A stretch of 64,000 nucleotides of DNA, from assembly GCF_024594815.1 (NCBI RefSeq), contig NZ_JANJOU010000003.1:124001-188000 (forward strand), read 5' to 3'. This stretch comes from Roseomonas populi (GTDB lineage Bacteria > Pseudomonadota > Alphaproteobacteria > Acetobacterales > Acetobacteraceae). Positions 9,601 to 18,565 of the stretch are shown here, in pieces. The position numbers were made by a program, and so were the translations under genes. Every line of letters starts with the position of its first letter. The first letter of the stretch is position 1. The notes below the pieces were generated by a model. The model saw only the letters and a program-made list of their open reading frames with translations. It made no database searches and had not been told where the DNA came from.

Positions 9601-10977
9601 GACATCGAGAACTCGCTGCGCTTCAACAACGCCCTCTCCATCGTCACCCTGACGGCGGAGGAGCTGGAGCGGGTCTTCGAGCACGCGGTGGCCGCCACGG
9701 CGAACGGCGCCACCCCCGGCCAGTTCGGCCAGTTCGGCGGCGTCTCCTTCAGCTTCGATGCGACGCTCCAGGCCCAGCGCCTGAACGCGGATGGCAGCGT
9801 GGCCCAGGAAGGCGAGCGCGTCCGCAACCTCGTCATCCTCGACGAGAACGGGAACGTGCTGGACACGATCGTGCGCGACGGCGAGCTGGTGGGCGATGCC
9901 AACCGCGCGATCAAGGTGGTGACGCTGAGCTTCCTGGCGGACATCCCGGGCGGCGACAGCTATCCCATCGGCCTCTACGCCGACAGCCGGGTGGACCTGC
10001 TGAACAACGCCGCCCTCTCGGACGGCGCGGCCAACTTCGCCGCCAAGGGCAGCGAGCAGGACGCCCTGGCCGAGTACCTGAAGGCGAACCACGGCACCAA
10101 GGAGACCGCCTTCGACCAGGCCGACACGACGCCCGCGGGCGACGAGCGCATCCAGAACCTCGGCGCCCGCGAGGACACGGTGCTCGGCACCCTCGTGGAC
10201 GGCGACGGCATCGACCGCGTGCTCGGCAGCGCCGGCCGCGACAACATCCAGGGCGGCGAGGGCAACAACACCCTCATCGGGAATGCCGGCGACGACTACA
10301 TGGTCGGCGGCGCGGGCAACAACCGTCTCATCGGCGGCTCCGGCAACGACACCATGGTCGGCGGCGTGGGCGATGACGGCTACGAGGTGATGGAGGCCGG
10401 CGACCAGGTCGTCGAGGCGGCGAACGGGGGCTACGACCGCGTCACCGCCTGGATCGACTACACCCTGGGCGACGATGTCGAGAAGCTGATGATGGCCGGA
10501 ACGGCCGTCCGCGGCACGGGCAATGCCCGGGACAATCGGATGCTCGGCAACGACGCGGCGAACATCCTCTCGGGCCTGGATGGCAACGACAACATCCACG
10601 GCAATGGCGGGGACGACACGCTGATCGGTGGGACCGGCAAGAACCACCTCTTCGGCGGCGAGGGGGCGGACACCTTCCGCTTCGACGCCCCGGCCGGCGC
10701 GGGCAACTTCACCCGCCTGATGGACTTCGCCGCGGCCGAGGACCGGATCGAGCTGGACCGCACGGCCTTCGCGGCCCTGACGGCCACGGGTCAGCTCGAC
10801 GCCGCCTCCTTCGGGACGGGCAGCGCCGCCACCACGGCGGAGCAGCATGTCCTCTTCGACGCGGCCACCAGCGCGCTCCTCTACGACGCGGACGGCGCCG
10901 GCGGTGCCGCGGCCATCCGCTTCGCCACCGTCCAGGCGGGGGCGGTCGTCACCGCCGCCGATATCTGGGTGGTCTGA
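6661..10977 (+). CDS. RTX-tailed extracellular phosphatase/5'-nucleotidase with choice-of-anchor I domain
   Basis: 1438 residues. Residues about 10-440 are a beta-propeller-like choice-of-anchor I region ([34 protein letters not shown]). From about 490 there is a calcineurin-type metallophosphatase core: [27 protein letters not shown] (596-603), LSHLQQ and AGGSH. The 5'-nucleotidase C-terminal domain covers about 890-1130 (NGGGIRAE near 942). Residues about 1185-1340 carry GGxGxDxLx calcium-binding repeats, then a short C-terminal domain typical of RTX type I secretion substrates. There is no N-terminal signal peptide, which fits type I export, but no transporter is nearby. Similar large proteins act as extracellular alkaline phosphatases or nucleotidases for phosphate scavenging. 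The ATG follows GGGGGGAGAG. Monocistronic. Confidence 0.88.
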   Translation: MATIASELLWTKDSSSSAAGGAEVIAYDAANELVLVLGANGVEALDAATGALRFALPSSDLGTLGTGNSVAVYGEVMAVAYDNATDGGNGTVAMYRIAAGGTGATLIRQVEVGAVPDMVTFTPDGARLLVAIEGEPNDNYGVDTSGDPVGGVAVIDVATGASTFLGFEGFDTEALRAAGVRIKGVEGVTAATDLEPEYIAVSADGSQAFITLQENNAIAVLDLDTLEYQGVYALGTKDHSIEGNGLDTSDRDGGINIETAPVHGMYMPDGIATFEQGGRTYLVTANEGDASEWGDYNDVVRLKNANLDLEAFGGQAAVDALKADAELGRLNISAVDGDTDGDGDIDVIHTLGARSFSIWEVTETGLTLTFDSGDMIERMLLANRPDLLDDTRSDDKGPEPESITLGTIDGQLYAFVALERSDAVMSFAITSPTSAEYAGIIQTQDAPEVIHFVSEEDAPASVGGPMLLSPSEGNGQTTAHELTAEAGNGNFTLQILHASDFEAGLAATTRAAQFAAIIDKLEDQAANSITLSSGDNYIPSPFNAAETDPTVKDELIDLYAWLLGVPAASLSGLTLNPAAIDIAIMNALGVQASVFGNHEWDFGSTAVANAIDFAKGSGTTSAAVTSIGAMFPYLSSNLDFSNDAAMRNLFTAALRDASSYATTAADLATPEALNAEAADAQVSPWTVITENGQQIGVLGVTTQLLASISSVGGVTVKDPAGDGGVDNMDELAAILQPLIDQMTAQGLNKIILLSHLQQYQNELELAGKLSGVDVIIAGGSHAVFANEGDALNPGDTASETYPVIVEGADGKSTAIVNTGNEYSYVGRLTVTFDENGDIIPDSITEENSGAIAVNDETVADLWGNEDAYAEGTRGGEVKAVTDAIADVISAKDGNVLGYTDVYLEGRRGEVRTEETNLGNLSADANLFVAKQVDAGVTVSIKNGGGIRAEIGSYGLGADAPELPPQGNPDAGKPVGGVSQLDIENSLRFNNALSIVTLTAEELERVFEHAVAATANGATPGQFGQFGGVSFSFDATLQAQRLNADGSVAQEGERVRNLVILDENGNVLDTIVRDGELVGDANRAIKVVTLSFLADIPGGDSYPIGLYADSRVDLLNNAALSDGAANFAAKGSEQDALAEYLKANHGTKETAFDQADTTPAGDERIQNLGAREDTVLGTLVDGDGIDRVLGSAGRDNIQGGEGNNTLIGNAGDDYMVGGAGNNRLIGGSGNDTMVGGVGDDGYEVMEAGDQVVEAANGGYDRVTAWIDYTLGDDVEKLMMAGTAVRGTGNARDNRMLGNDAANILSGLDGNDNIHGNGGDDTLIGGTGKNHLFGGEGADTFRFDAPAGAGNFTRLMDFAAAEDRIELDRTAFAALTATGQLDAASFGTGSAATTAEQHVLFDAATSALLYDADGAGGAAAIRFATVQAGAVVTAADIWVV

Positions 10978-11023
10978 GCCGCCCCGATACCGCCGGCCGG
11001 GGCCTGCCCCAGCCGGTACGGAG

Positions 11024-11060
11024 CGCCCGCCCCGCCCCCCGGGGCGGGCGTTTCTTTTTC
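11024..11060 (+). terminator. Rho-independent terminator of the RTX phosphatase gene
   Basis: A 10-bp perfect stem CGCCCGCCCC / GGGGCGGGCG with a 7-base loop, followed by TTTCTTTTTC. It isolates the RTX gene from the acpXL operon. Confidence 0.9.
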
Positions 11061-11219
11061 AATCCTTTCAAAGGGCAAGGGGGCGCTGCCCCGGCACCGC
11101 CGCCCGCGGCCCCTGGACTTTCCACCCCATTCCGGTCCATGACCCGCGCCGATCATCCAGACCCACGCCCCTGCCCGGCCCCGCGGCCGCGCCCGGCGCG
11201 CCTGACCAGGAGCCGCCAG

Positions 11220-11513
11220 ATGGCTGCCGACACCTCCGCGACCTTCGACAAGGTCGCCGACATCATCGCCGAGAACAGCGAGGTCTCCCGCGAGAGCATC
11301 ACGCCGGAGAGCCACGTGACCGAGGACCTGGGCATCGACAGCCTGGACTTCCTCGACATCGTCTTCGCCATCGACAAGGCCTTCGGCATCAAGGTGCCGG
11401 TGGAGAAGTGGACGCAGGAGGTGAACGCCGGGGAGAAGCCCGCGGAGCACTACTTCGTCATGAAGAACCTCGCGGCCCGCATCGACGAGCTGGTCGCCGC
11501 CAAGGGCGCCTGA
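11220..11513 (+). CDS. acpXL: Acyl carrier protein AcpXL
   Basis: 97 residues. A specialised acyl carrier protein that carries the very long hydroxy-fatty acid destined for lipid A. Phosphopantetheine attaches at Ser41 in [10 protein letters not shown]. AcpXL-specific sequence surrounds it: [12 protein letters not shown] at the N-terminus and [14 protein letters not shown] then [15 protein letters not shown] at the C-terminus, clearly unlike housekeeping AcpP. The ATG at 11220 is chosen because it aligns with AcpXL and follows AGGAG. First gene of a tightly packed six-gene operon. Confidence 0.93.
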   Translation: MAADTSATFDKVADIIAENSEVSRESITPESHVTEDLGIDSLDFLDIVFAIDKAFGIKVPVEKWTQEVNAGEKPAEHYFVMKNLAARIDELVAAKGA

Positions 11514-11520
11514 GGCGCCG

Positions 11521-11979
11521 ATGCGCCTGGAATATTTCCAAATGATCGACCGCGTGGTGTCGCTGGAAGGCGACGCCATCGTGGTGGAGAGCCGCGTGCC
11601 GCAGGAAAGCCCCGTCTTCGAGGGCCACTTCCCCGGCCATCCCCTCGTGCCCGGCGTGCTGCTGGTGGAGACGATGGCCCAGGCCAGCGGCTGGCTCATC
11701 CTCGGCCGCAACGGCTTCGCCCAGATGCCCTTCCTGATGTCCGTCAAGGAGGCGAAGTTCCGCAACTTCGTCGGGCCCGATGCCCCGCTGGATGTCACCG
11801 CCAAGGTCACCCATGACGGCTCCGGCTACACCGTGACCGAGGCGCGGGTGAGCAGCGCCGGCAAGCGCATCGCGGACGCCGAGATCCTGCTGCGCTCCAT
11901 GCCCTTCCCCCACCCGGACCTGCAGGCCGCCATGCGCGCCAACGCCGCCCGGATCGGCTTGCCCGGGCACGCCGCATGA
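11521..11979 (+). CDS. fabZXL: 3-hydroxyacyl-ACP dehydratase FabZXL
   Basis: 152 residues, hot-dog fold. Dehydrates the 3-hydroxyacyl-AcpXL intermediate during chain elongation. The FabZ catalytic pair is His36 (GHFPGHP) and Glu50 (LLVETMAQ), 14 residues apart as in FabZ. It starts 8 bases after acpXL and overlaps the next gene by 4 bases (ATGA). The symbol is taken from operon position matching the rhizobial cluster. Confidence 0.87.
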   Translation: MRLEYFQMIDRVVSLEGDAIVVESRVPQESPVFEGHFPGHPLVPGVLLVETMAQASGWLILGRNGFAQMPFLMSVKEAKFRNFVGPDAPLDVTAKVTHDGSGYTVTEARVSSAGKRIADAEILLRSMPFPHPDLQAAMRANAARIGLPGHAA

Positions 11980-13142
11980 CCCGGCACGAGGTGGTGGTCA
12001 CCGGCATCGGCCTGGTGACGGCGCTCGGCGAGGGCCCCGACGCCCACTGGAACGCCCTTTCCGCCGGCACCGCGCCGGTGGTGGACGAGGCGACCTATGC
12101 CCCCTGGCCCGTCCACCCCCTGCCCGCCCTGAACCTGGACGCCCAGATCCCCAAGAAGGGCGACCAGCGGCAGATGGAGCCCTGGCAGCGCCTGGGCACC
12201 TACGCCGCCGGCCTCGCCATCGACGACGCGAACGCGCGCGGCCTGGTGGAGGACATGCACCTGATCGTCGCCGCCGGCGGCGGCGAGCGCGACCTGGCGC
12301 TGGACGAGCAGGTGAACGCGGAGCTCGCGAACCGCAACGACGGCGGCGGCGACCGGCTGAACGAGCTCCTGGCCACGGGCCTGCGCCCCACCCTCTTCCT
12401 CGCCCAGCTCTCCAACCTGCTGGCGGGCAACATCTCCATCGTCCACGGCGTCACCGGCTCCTCCCGCACCTTCATGGGCGAGGAGAGCGCGGCGGCCGAC
12501 GCGGTGCGGATCGCCCATGCCCGGCTGGCGGAAGGCCGTGGCGGCATCGCCCTCGTCGGCGGCGCCATGACGGCCCAGCGCTGGGACCTGCTGCTGCTCT
12601 ACCGGGGCGGCGAGGGCATGTACCAGGGCGCCTTCAAGCCGCTCTCGGCGCGTCAGGGCATGGTCCTCGGCAGCACCGCCGGCTTCCTCGTGCTGGAGAC
12701 GGCGGAGCACGCCGCCGCCCGCGGCGCCCGCGTGCTGGCCCGGCTGGACGCCGTGGCGAGCGACACCACCCGCCGCGCCGCCCCCGGCGATTCCGCCGCC
12801 GCCGCCCGCGCCCTGCTGCCCCGCGTGGCGCCAGATGGCGTGGACGCCGTGATCTCCGGCAACTCCGGCTCCCCCGCCGCCTCGGCCGAGGAGGAAGCCT
12901 TCCTCCGCGAGTTGAAGCTGCCGGTCCGCCGCCCCGCCAGCCTCATCGGCCACGGGGTGGAGGGCGCCTTCCCCGCCCATGTGGCGCTGGCCGCCCTCGC
13001 CCTCTCCCGCGGCGGCTTCTACGCGCCGATGGACCCCGCCGATTCCGGCGAGGCCGCCTCCCCCAACCGCCTCCTCGTCACCGGCTTCGGCCAGTGGCGC
13101 GGCGAGGCCCTGGCCACCCTCTCCCGTGCGGAGGCCACCTGA
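11976..13142 (+). CDS. fabF2XL: Cysteine-free beta-ketoacyl-ACP synthase-like protein FabF2XL
   Basis: 388 residues with a thiolase/KAS fold (N-terminal VVVTGIGLVTALGEG; C-terminal GFGQW). The catalytic residues of condensing enzymes are missing. The whole protein has no cysteine. The region that should hold TACATG reads GSSRTFMGEES, with Glu170 roughly at the Cys position, and the HGTGT motif is replaced by SGNSGSP; only the IGH histidine remains. By analogy with chain-length factors, it is probably the non-catalytic partner of FabF1XL that sets acyl length. The gene order matches rhizobial fabF2XL. It ends TGATG into fabF1XL. Confidence 0.86.
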   Translation: MTRHEVVVTGIGLVTALGEGPDAHWNALSAGTAPVVDEATYAPWPVHPLPALNLDAQIPKKGDQRQMEPWQRLGTYAAGLAIDDANARGLVEDMHLIVAAGGGERDLALDEQVNAELANRNDGGGDRLNELLATGLRPTLFLAQLSNLLAGNISIVHGVTGSSRTFMGEESAAADAVRIAHARLAEGRGGIALVGGAMTAQRWDLLLLYRGGEGMYQGAFKPLSARQGMVLGSTAGFLVLETAEHAAARGARVLARLDAVASDTTRRAAPGDSAAAARALLPRVAPDGVDAVISGNSGSPAASAEEEAFLRELKLPVRRPASLIGHGVEGAFPAHVALAALALSRGGFYAPMDPADSGEAASPNRLLVTGFGQWRGEALATLSRAEAT

Positions 13143-14389
13143 TGCGCGACCATCTCGGCCGCCCCGTCGTCGTCGTCACCGGGCTGGGTGCCGTCACCGC
13201 CCTCGGCTTCGGCGTGAAGGATAACTGGTCCCGGCTCCTCGCCGGTCAGTCCGGCATCCGCCGCATCACCCGCTTCCCGACCGAGCACCTGAAGACCACC
13301 ATCGCCGGCACGGTGGACCTGCCGGGCGATGAGGGCTTCACCAGCCCCGAGCGCGTGGAGCGGATGGCCGCGATGGCGATCGAGGAAGCGGTCGCCGAAT
13401 CCGCGATCGGCACGAAGGGCGCCTTCCCTGGCCCCCTCTTCCTCGGCATGCCGCCGGTTGAGGTGGAGTGGCCCCACCGCTTCTCCCTCGCCCGCGCCGG
13501 CGACCCCACCTATCCCGGGATGACCGCCGCCGCTGCCGGCCGCGCCGACATCTACGAGACCTGCCTCTACGGCGGCGTGGGCGAGCGCCTGGCGGCCCGC
13601 TTCGGCACGCGCGGCGCGCCGATCACCACCACCACGGCCTGCGCCACCGGCGCCACCGCCATCCAGTTGGGGGTGGAGGCGATCCAGCGCGGCGAGACGG
13701 AGGCCTGCATCGCCCTCGGCGCGGATGGCACGGTGCAGCCGGAGGCGCTGATCCGCTTCTCCCTCCTCTCCGCCCTGTCCCAGCGGAACGACGATCCCAC
13801 CAAGGCCTCCCGCCCCTTCGAGAAGAACCGCGCCGGCTTCGTGATGAGCGAGGGCGCGGCCGCCCTGGTGCTGGAGAGCTACGAGGCCGCCCGCGCCCGC
13901 GGCGCCACGATCCTCGGCATTGTCGCCGGTGCCGGGGAGCGGGCGGACAACTTCCACCGCACCCGCTCCAACCCCGATGGCCGCGCCATCGTCGGCGCGA
14001 TGAAGAATGCCCTGGCCGATGCGGGCCTGGAGCCCGGCGACATCTCCTACGTGAACGCCCACGGCACGGGCACGCCGGAGAACGACAAGATGGAGAATTT
14101 CGGCATGCGCGCCGTCTTCGGCGAGGACGCGCCGCCGATCTCCTCCAACAAGAGCATGATCGGCCACACCCTTTCGGCCGCCGGCGCGCTGGAGGCGGTG
14201 TTCTCTCTCCTGACCATCCGCGACGGCCGCCTGCCCCCGACCATCAACTACGACGAGCCCGACCCGAGCATCACGCTGGACGTGGTGCCCAACGTGGCGC
14301 GGGACGCGACGGTGAAGCACGTGCTCTCCAACTCCTTCGGCTTCGGCGGGCAGAATGTCTGCCTTGTTCTCTCGGGAGAGCCGCGCTGA
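13142..14389 (+). CDS. fabF1XL: Beta-ketoacyl-ACP synthase FabF1XL
   Basis: 415 residues, KAS II type. An intact catalytic triad: Cys167 in TTACATGAT, His307 in NAHGTGTP and His342 in SMIGHTLSAAG. It elongates acyl chains by Claisen condensation with malonyl-ACP; here the product should be the very long chain on AcpXL. The start at 13142 overlaps the previous stop (TGATG), and its own stop overlaps the next start in the same way, so translation is coupled with FabF2XL in equal amounts, as expected for a heterodimer. Confidence 0.9.
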   Translation: MRDHLGRPVVVVTGLGAVTALGFGVKDNWSRLLAGQSGIRRITRFPTEHLKTTIAGTVDLPGDEGFTSPERVERMAAMAIEEAVAESAIGTKGAFPGPLFLGMPPVEVEWPHRFSLARAGDPTYPGMTAAAAGRADIYETCLYGGVGERLAARFGTRGAPITTTTACATGATAIQLGVEAIQRGETEACIALGADGTVQPEALIRFSLLSALSQRNDDPTKASRPFEKNRAGFVMSEGAAALVLESYEAARARGATILGIVAGAGERADNFHRTRSNPDGRAIVGAMKNALADAGLEPGDISYVNAHGTGTPENDKMENFGMRAVFGEDAPPISSNKSMIGHTLSAAGALEAVFSLLTIRDGRLPPTINYDEPDPSITLDVVPNVARDATVKHVLSNSFGFGGQNVCLVLSGEPR

Positions 14390-15411
14390 TGCGTGCCCTT
14401 CGCCTGCACGGCGACCGTGACCTGCGCCTGGAAAACATCCCTGAGCCCCCGCCGCCCGCCCCGGGCGAGGTGCGGCTGCGGATGCGCGGCATCGCGCTGA
14501 ACCATATCGATGTCTGGGGCTGGCGCGGCATGGCCTTCGCCCAGCGCAAGCTGCCGATCTGCGTCGGCGCGGAGGCGGTGGGCGAGATCGACGCGCTCGG
14601 CGAGGGCGTGGAGGGCTGGAAGGTCGGCGACCGCGTGGCCCCCTACGGCGCCCAGACCTGCGGCCATTGCCATGCCTGCCTGGAGGGCCGCGACAACCTC
14701 TGCGAGAACGTCGCGGGGGTGAAGGGCTTCCACCTTGATGGCTTCGCGGCGGAATACGTGAACCAGCAGGCCCGCCTTCTCGTCCGCGTGCCGGATGCGG
14801 TGGACACGAACGACGCCGCCTGCGCCGCCATCACCTTCTCCACCGTCGAGCACATGCTGTTCGACAACGCCCGCCTGCAGCCCGGCGAGACGATCCTGGT
14901 CCACGCCGCCGGCTCCGGCATCGGGACGGTGGCGATCAAGGAGGCGAAGGCGCTGGGCTGCACGGTCGTCGCCACCGCCGGCGACGACGAGAAGTGCCAG
15001 AAGGCCCTGGCCCTCGGCGCCGACCATGTCGTGAACTACAGCGAGAAGAACTTCTCCTCCGTCGCCCGCCGGGTCACGAACAAGCGCGGCGTGGACGTGG
15101 TGTTCGAGCATGTGGGCGCCAGCACCTGGGCCGCCTCCCTCCTCTCGCTCAAGATGGGCGGCCGGCTCGTCACCTGCGGTTCCACCTCCGGCGTCTCGGC
15201 CGAGACGAACCTGATGATGATCTTCCAGCGCCAGCTGAAGATCTTCGGCAGCTTCGGCGCCTCCATGCGGAACGTGGCTGATGGCCTCGCGAAGATGGCC
15301 GGCGGCATGTCCCCCGTGCTGGACCGCGTGATCCCGCTGGAGAACTTCGCCGAGGGCCTGGACCGGCTGGAAAGCCGCCGCGTCTTCGGCAAGATCGTGG
15401 TGACCATCTAG
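14389..15411 (+). CDS. adh2XL: Medium-chain dehydrogenase/reductase of the VLCFA cluster
   Basis: 340 residues, zinc-alcohol-dehydrogenase superfamily. The structural-zinc cysteines are kept (CGHCHACLEGRDNLC) and a nucleotide-binding turn AAGSGIGTVAI is present. The catalytic-zinc ligands look lost: the usual Cys near the N-terminus is replaced (LNHIDVWGW) and the GHE motif is GAEAVG. Zinc-independent reduction, for example of an enoyl intermediate as in quinone-reductase relatives, is therefore more plausible than alcohol oxidation. This is inference. The position between fabF1XL and lpxXL matches the rhizobial operon. Confidence 0.83.
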   Translation: MRALRLHGDRDLRLENIPEPPPPAPGEVRLRMRGIALNHIDVWGWRGMAFAQRKLPICVGAEAVGEIDALGEGVEGWKVGDRVAPYGAQTCGHCHACLEGRDNLCENVAGVKGFHLDGFAAEYVNQQARLLVRVPDAVDTNDAACAAITFSTVEHMLFDNARLQPGETILVHAAGSGIGTVAIKEAKALGCTVVATAGDDEKCQKALALGADHVVNYSEKNFSSVARRVTNKRGVDVVFEHVGASTWAASLLSLKMGGRLVTCGSTSGVSAETNLMMIFQRQLKIFGSFGASMRNVADGLAKMAGGMSPVLDRVIPLENFAEGLDRLESRRVFGKIVVTI

Positions 15412-15413
15412 GA

Positions 15414-16313
15414 ATGGCGAAGAAGGGTGGTGGTGCCGCGGACGCCGCGCTGTCCGCCCTGACGGGGCTGGGCTTCGCCGTGCCCCGCGCCCTCGGCCCC
15501 GATCTCGGCCCGCGCGTCGGCTCCGCCCTCGCCCGCCGCCTGGGGCCGCTGACCAAGGCGCACCGCATCGCCATGGAGAACATCGCCGCCGCCTTCCCGG
15601 AGAAGGACACGGCCTGGCACCGGCGCATCGCGGACGAGGCCTGGGACAATCTCGGCCGCACCGCTGCCGAGTACGTCCACATCAACACTATCTGGGACCT
15701 GACTGAGGCGCGCGATCCGAAGGCCCGCATCCAGATCGACGACGCCACCTTCGCCCGCTTCGCGGAGATCCGCGAGCAAGGCGGCCCCTGCCTCGTTTTC
15801 GCCGCCCATCTGGCGAACTGGGAACTGCCGGCGGTGGCCGCCGCCAAGCACGGGCTCGACGCGGCGGTTCTCTACCGCACCCCCAACAGCAAGCCCGTGG
15901 CGGACGCCATCCTGAAGCTCCGCAAGGGCATGATGGGCGAGCTCATCCCCGCCGGCCTCACCGCGCCCACGAAGCTCGCCAAGGCACTGCAGCGCGGCGC
16001 GGTGGTCGGCATGGTCGTGGACCAGCGCTTCGGCCGCGGCCCGGTGGTGGATTTCCTCGGCCGCCCGGCCCACGCCAACCCGCTTCTGGCCAACCTGGCC
16101 CGCCGCTTCGATTGCCCCGTGCGCGGCGCCCGCGCCATCCGGCTGGAGGGCGGCCGCTTCCGCCTGGAACTGACCGACCCCATCCCCATGCCCCGCGACG
16201 CGGAGGGCCTGATCGACGTGAACGCCGCCACCCAGGCGGTGAACGACGTGATCGCTGGCTGGGTGCGCGAACACCCCGGGCAGTGGCTCTGGATGCACCG
16301 CCGCTGGCGGTGA
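15414..16313 (+). CDS. lpxXL: Lipid A very-long-chain acyltransferase LpxXL
   Basis: 299 residues, LpxL/HtrB family. The catalytic HX4E motif is His132-Glu137 in HLANWE, and a conserved QRFGRGPVVDFLGRP loop follows. It transfers the AcpXL-bound acyl chain to a hydroxyl of a primary acyl group of lipid A at the inner membrane. It starts 2 bases after the adh2XL stop and is the last gene of the operon. The N-terminus has only a weak hydrophobic segment. Confidence 0.88.
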   Translation: MAKKGGGAADAALSALTGLGFAVPRALGPDLGPRVGSALARRLGPLTKAHRIAMENIAAAFPEKDTAWHRRIADEAWDNLGRTAAEYVHINTIWDLTEARDPKARIQIDDATFARFAEIREQGGPCLVFAAHLANWELPAVAAAKHGLDAAVLYRTPNSKPVADAILKLRKGMMGELIPAGLTAPTKLAKALQRGAVVGMVVDQRFGRGPVVDFLGRPAHANPLLANLARRFDCPVRGARAIRLEGGRFRLELTDPIPMPRDAEGLIDVNAATQAVNDVIAGWVREHPGQWLWMHRRWR

Positions 16314-16320
16314 TCCCGCC

Positions 16321-18153
16321 TCAGCCCGGCGCCAGCGGCCAGAAGAAGGCGATCAGCGGCACCCCCGCCAGTACCACCAGCACCGAGAGCGGCAGCCCCA
16401 GCCGCGCGTAGTCGCCGAAGCGGTAGCCGCCAGGCCCCATCACCAGCGTGTTGCATTGGTGACCGATGGGGGTGAGGAAGTCGCTCGCCGCGCCCAACGC
16501 AACCGCCATCAGGAACGGGTCGGGGCTCAGCCCCAGTTGCTTTGCCAGCGTGGCCGCGATCGGCCCCATCACCAGCACCGTCGCCGCGTTGTTCAGGAAG
16601 GGCGTGACCGCCATGGCCAGCACCATGGTCACGCCAAGCGCCACCATTCCCGGCAGCCCCTGCACCACCGTCGTCAGCCAGCCTGCCAACAGGTCCGTGC
16701 CGCCCGTGTGCTGGATGGCCCCGCTCACCGGGATCAGCGCGGCCAGCAGAACCACCACCGGCCAGTCCACCGCCTCGTAGGCCTCGCGCGTCGTCATCAC
16801 GCGAAGGGCCAGCAGCGCCACCACAGCGCCAAAGAAGGCCACGCCCACGGGCAGCAGCCCGAAAGCCACCAGCAGCATCGCCCCGGCCAGCACCCCCAGC
16901 GGGATCCAGGACCGCCGCCCCCGCCCCAGCGCCATCCCGCGCTCGGCCAGCGGCAGAACCCGCAGCTCGCCCAGGTTGTCCGGCATCGTCGCGGCAAGGC
17001 CTCGCAGCAGCACCACGTCGCCCGTCCGCAGCCGCAGCTGGGAAAGGCTCTCCCGGATCTGCTGGCGCCCACGGCGGCTCACCGCGAGCAGGGACACGCC
17101 GTGGCGGCTCCGCAGCGTCAGCGCCGCGGGGGTGCGGCCGACCAGCGGGCTCTCCCCGGTTACCACGCCCTCCACCACCTTCTGGTCGTCCGCGTCGGAT
17201 TCCGGGTCGTCCGGCACCGCGCGGTCCTCGTCTAGCTCCAGCCCGGCGCGGGCCACCAGCCGCTCCAACTCCTCCGGCTCGCCGCGCAGCAGCAGGCCCT
17301 CGCCCGCTTCCAGCCGCCGCTCCGCAGTTGGCATCGCCGTGATCGGTGCCACGCCGGAACCCAGCTCGCCTGTCGCCGGCCCCGTCCCCTCGGCCGGCAG
17401 GATGGCGGAGACCTTCACATCCCCCTCCGCCAGCCCTTCCAGCTCAGCCACGGTCATGCCCACGGCCTCGCCCTCGCGCGGCACCCGGGCCTCGATCGTG
17501 TACTCCCCGATCTGGAACGCCGCCTCCATGGAAGCCGCGCCCTTCCGCCCGCCCGGCAGCAGCCGCCACCCGATCGCGAGGAAGGCCAGCGTTACCACGC
17601 AGACGCCCAGTCCCACCGGCGTGTAGTCGAACATGCGGAACGGCTCGCCCGTCAGCTCGCCTCGCACGCGGGCCATGATGATATTCGGCGCCGTGCCCAC
17701 CAGCGTCACCACCCCGCCCACCATGGCGGCGAAGGACATGGGCATCAGCATCGCGGCCGCCGGCGTGCCCGTGCGCCGCGCCAGCTGCAGCGCAACCGGC
17801 ATCATGATCGCAAGGGCCCCGACGTTCTTCGTCACCATCGCCAGCAGCATGGTGCAGCCCGCCAGCACCGGCACCTGCAGCGCGGCGCCCTGCAGGTGCG
17901 GCACCAGCGGCCGCATGATCGTTTCCACCGCGCCGGACTTCGCCACGGCGTGGCTGATCACCAGCGCGGCGGCCACGATCACCACCACGTCGTCCGCGAA
18001 ACCCTCGAACACCTTGTCCGCGGGCACCACGCCGATCAGCACACCTGCCAGCAGGGCGCCCAGCGCCACCGCGTCGTAGGCGAAGCGCCCCCAGAGGAAG
18101 AGGCCGATGGTCACGCCCATCAGCCCGAACGCCAGACCCTGGTCGAGTGTCAT
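16321..18153 (-). CDS. SLC13/DASS-type permease with two RCK_C domains
   Basis: 610 residues. About five N-terminal membrane helices (from MTLDQGLAFGLMGVTIGLFLW), then a cytoplasmic insert with two TrkA-C/RCK_C domains (around EYTIEARVPREGEAVG and SPLVGRTPAALTLRSRHGV), then about six C-terminal helices. This is the layout of the CitT/ArsB superfamily proteins annotated as SLC13 family permeases. It may move a dicarboxylate, sulfate or similar anion; the substrate is not evident. The ATG at 18153 opens at the first helix and follows AAAGG. It faces the lpxXL operon tail to tail. Confidence 0.85.
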   Translation of the reverse strand: MTLDQGLAFGLMGVTIGLFLWGRFAYDAVALGALLAGVLIGVVPADKVFEGFADDVVVIVAAALVISHAVAKSGAVETIMRPLVPHLQGAALQVPVLAGCTMLLAMVTKNVGALAIMMPVALQLARRTGTPAAAMLMPMSFAAMVGGVVTLVGTAPNIIMARVRGELTGEPFRMFDYTPVGLGVCVVTLAFLAIGWRLLPGGRKGAASMEAAFQIGEYTIEARVPREGEAVGMTVAELEGLAEGDVKVSAILPAEGTGPATGELGSGVAPITAMPTAERRLEAGEGLLLRGEPEELERLVARAGLELDEDRAVPDDPESDADDQKVVEGVVTGESPLVGRTPAALTLRSRHGVSLLAVSRRGRQQIRESLSQLRLRTGDVVLLRGLAATMPDNLGELRVLPLAERGMALGRGRRSWIPLGVLAGAMLLVAFGLLPVGVAFFGAVVALLALRVMTTREAYEAVDWPVVVLLAALIPVSGAIQHTGGTDLLAGWLTTVVQGLPGMVALGVTMVLAMAVTPFLNNAATVLVMGPIAATLAKQLGLSPDPFLMAVALGAASDFLTPIGHQCNTLVMGPGGYRFGDYARLGLPLSVLVVLAGVPLIAFFWPLAPG

Positions 18154-18261
18154 GAAGCCTTTGCCGCAATACCCGGGCGAACGGGCATCCCCCCTGCCGG
18201 CGGCCCCGATCGGCCCCGCAGGGGCCAGAACCGGGCGGCGCATCAGGGGTTGCGGCACCGC

Positions 18262-18450
18262 CTAGTCCATGGCCGGGAAGCGACCCCGCGCCTCCCCGGA
18301 CGGCCGCGCCTGCACGACCAGCGCACCGATGGCGGCGCCGATCAGCAGCACCGCCCCGACCGCCCTGCCGAAGCCGCCGAAAAGGAAGATGGATGCCAGC
18401 CCTGCCGCGCCGGCGAGAGTGATGGTGGTATAGGCAACGAGCGGCCTCAC
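18262..18450 (-). CDS. Small two-helix membrane protein
   Basis: 62 residues from a GTG preceded by GGAGGACAGC, a strong ribosome site. Two hydrophobic helices (about 5-25 and 28-46) and a short polar tail. It sits just upstream of the permease on the same strand (108 bases apart) and might be expressed with it. No known family recognised. Confidence 0.62.
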   Translation of the reverse strand: MRPLVAYTTITLAGAAGLASIFLFGGFGRAVGAVLLIGAAIGALVVQARPSGEARGRFPAMD

Positions 18451-18565
18451 GCTGTCCTCCGTGTCGAGCGGCCGGCCGGAGTCCGGCCGGCGCCGACAAT
18501 CGGGGCGCGGGGCTTACCAGAACGTTATGGGGCCGGCGGAATTCGCGCCCGCCCCGCAGGGCCGG

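Noticed and set aside
10200-10680. Tandem DNA repeats as a CRISPR or satellite array
   Set aside because: The periodicity is protein-level RTX nonapeptides inside a coding frame; no near-identical repeat/spacer structure is present.
8383-10848. An 821-codon open frame antisense to the RTX phosphatase
   Set aside because: A GC-driven mirror frame; its composition is Val/Gly/Ala/His with no start signal or recognisable motif.
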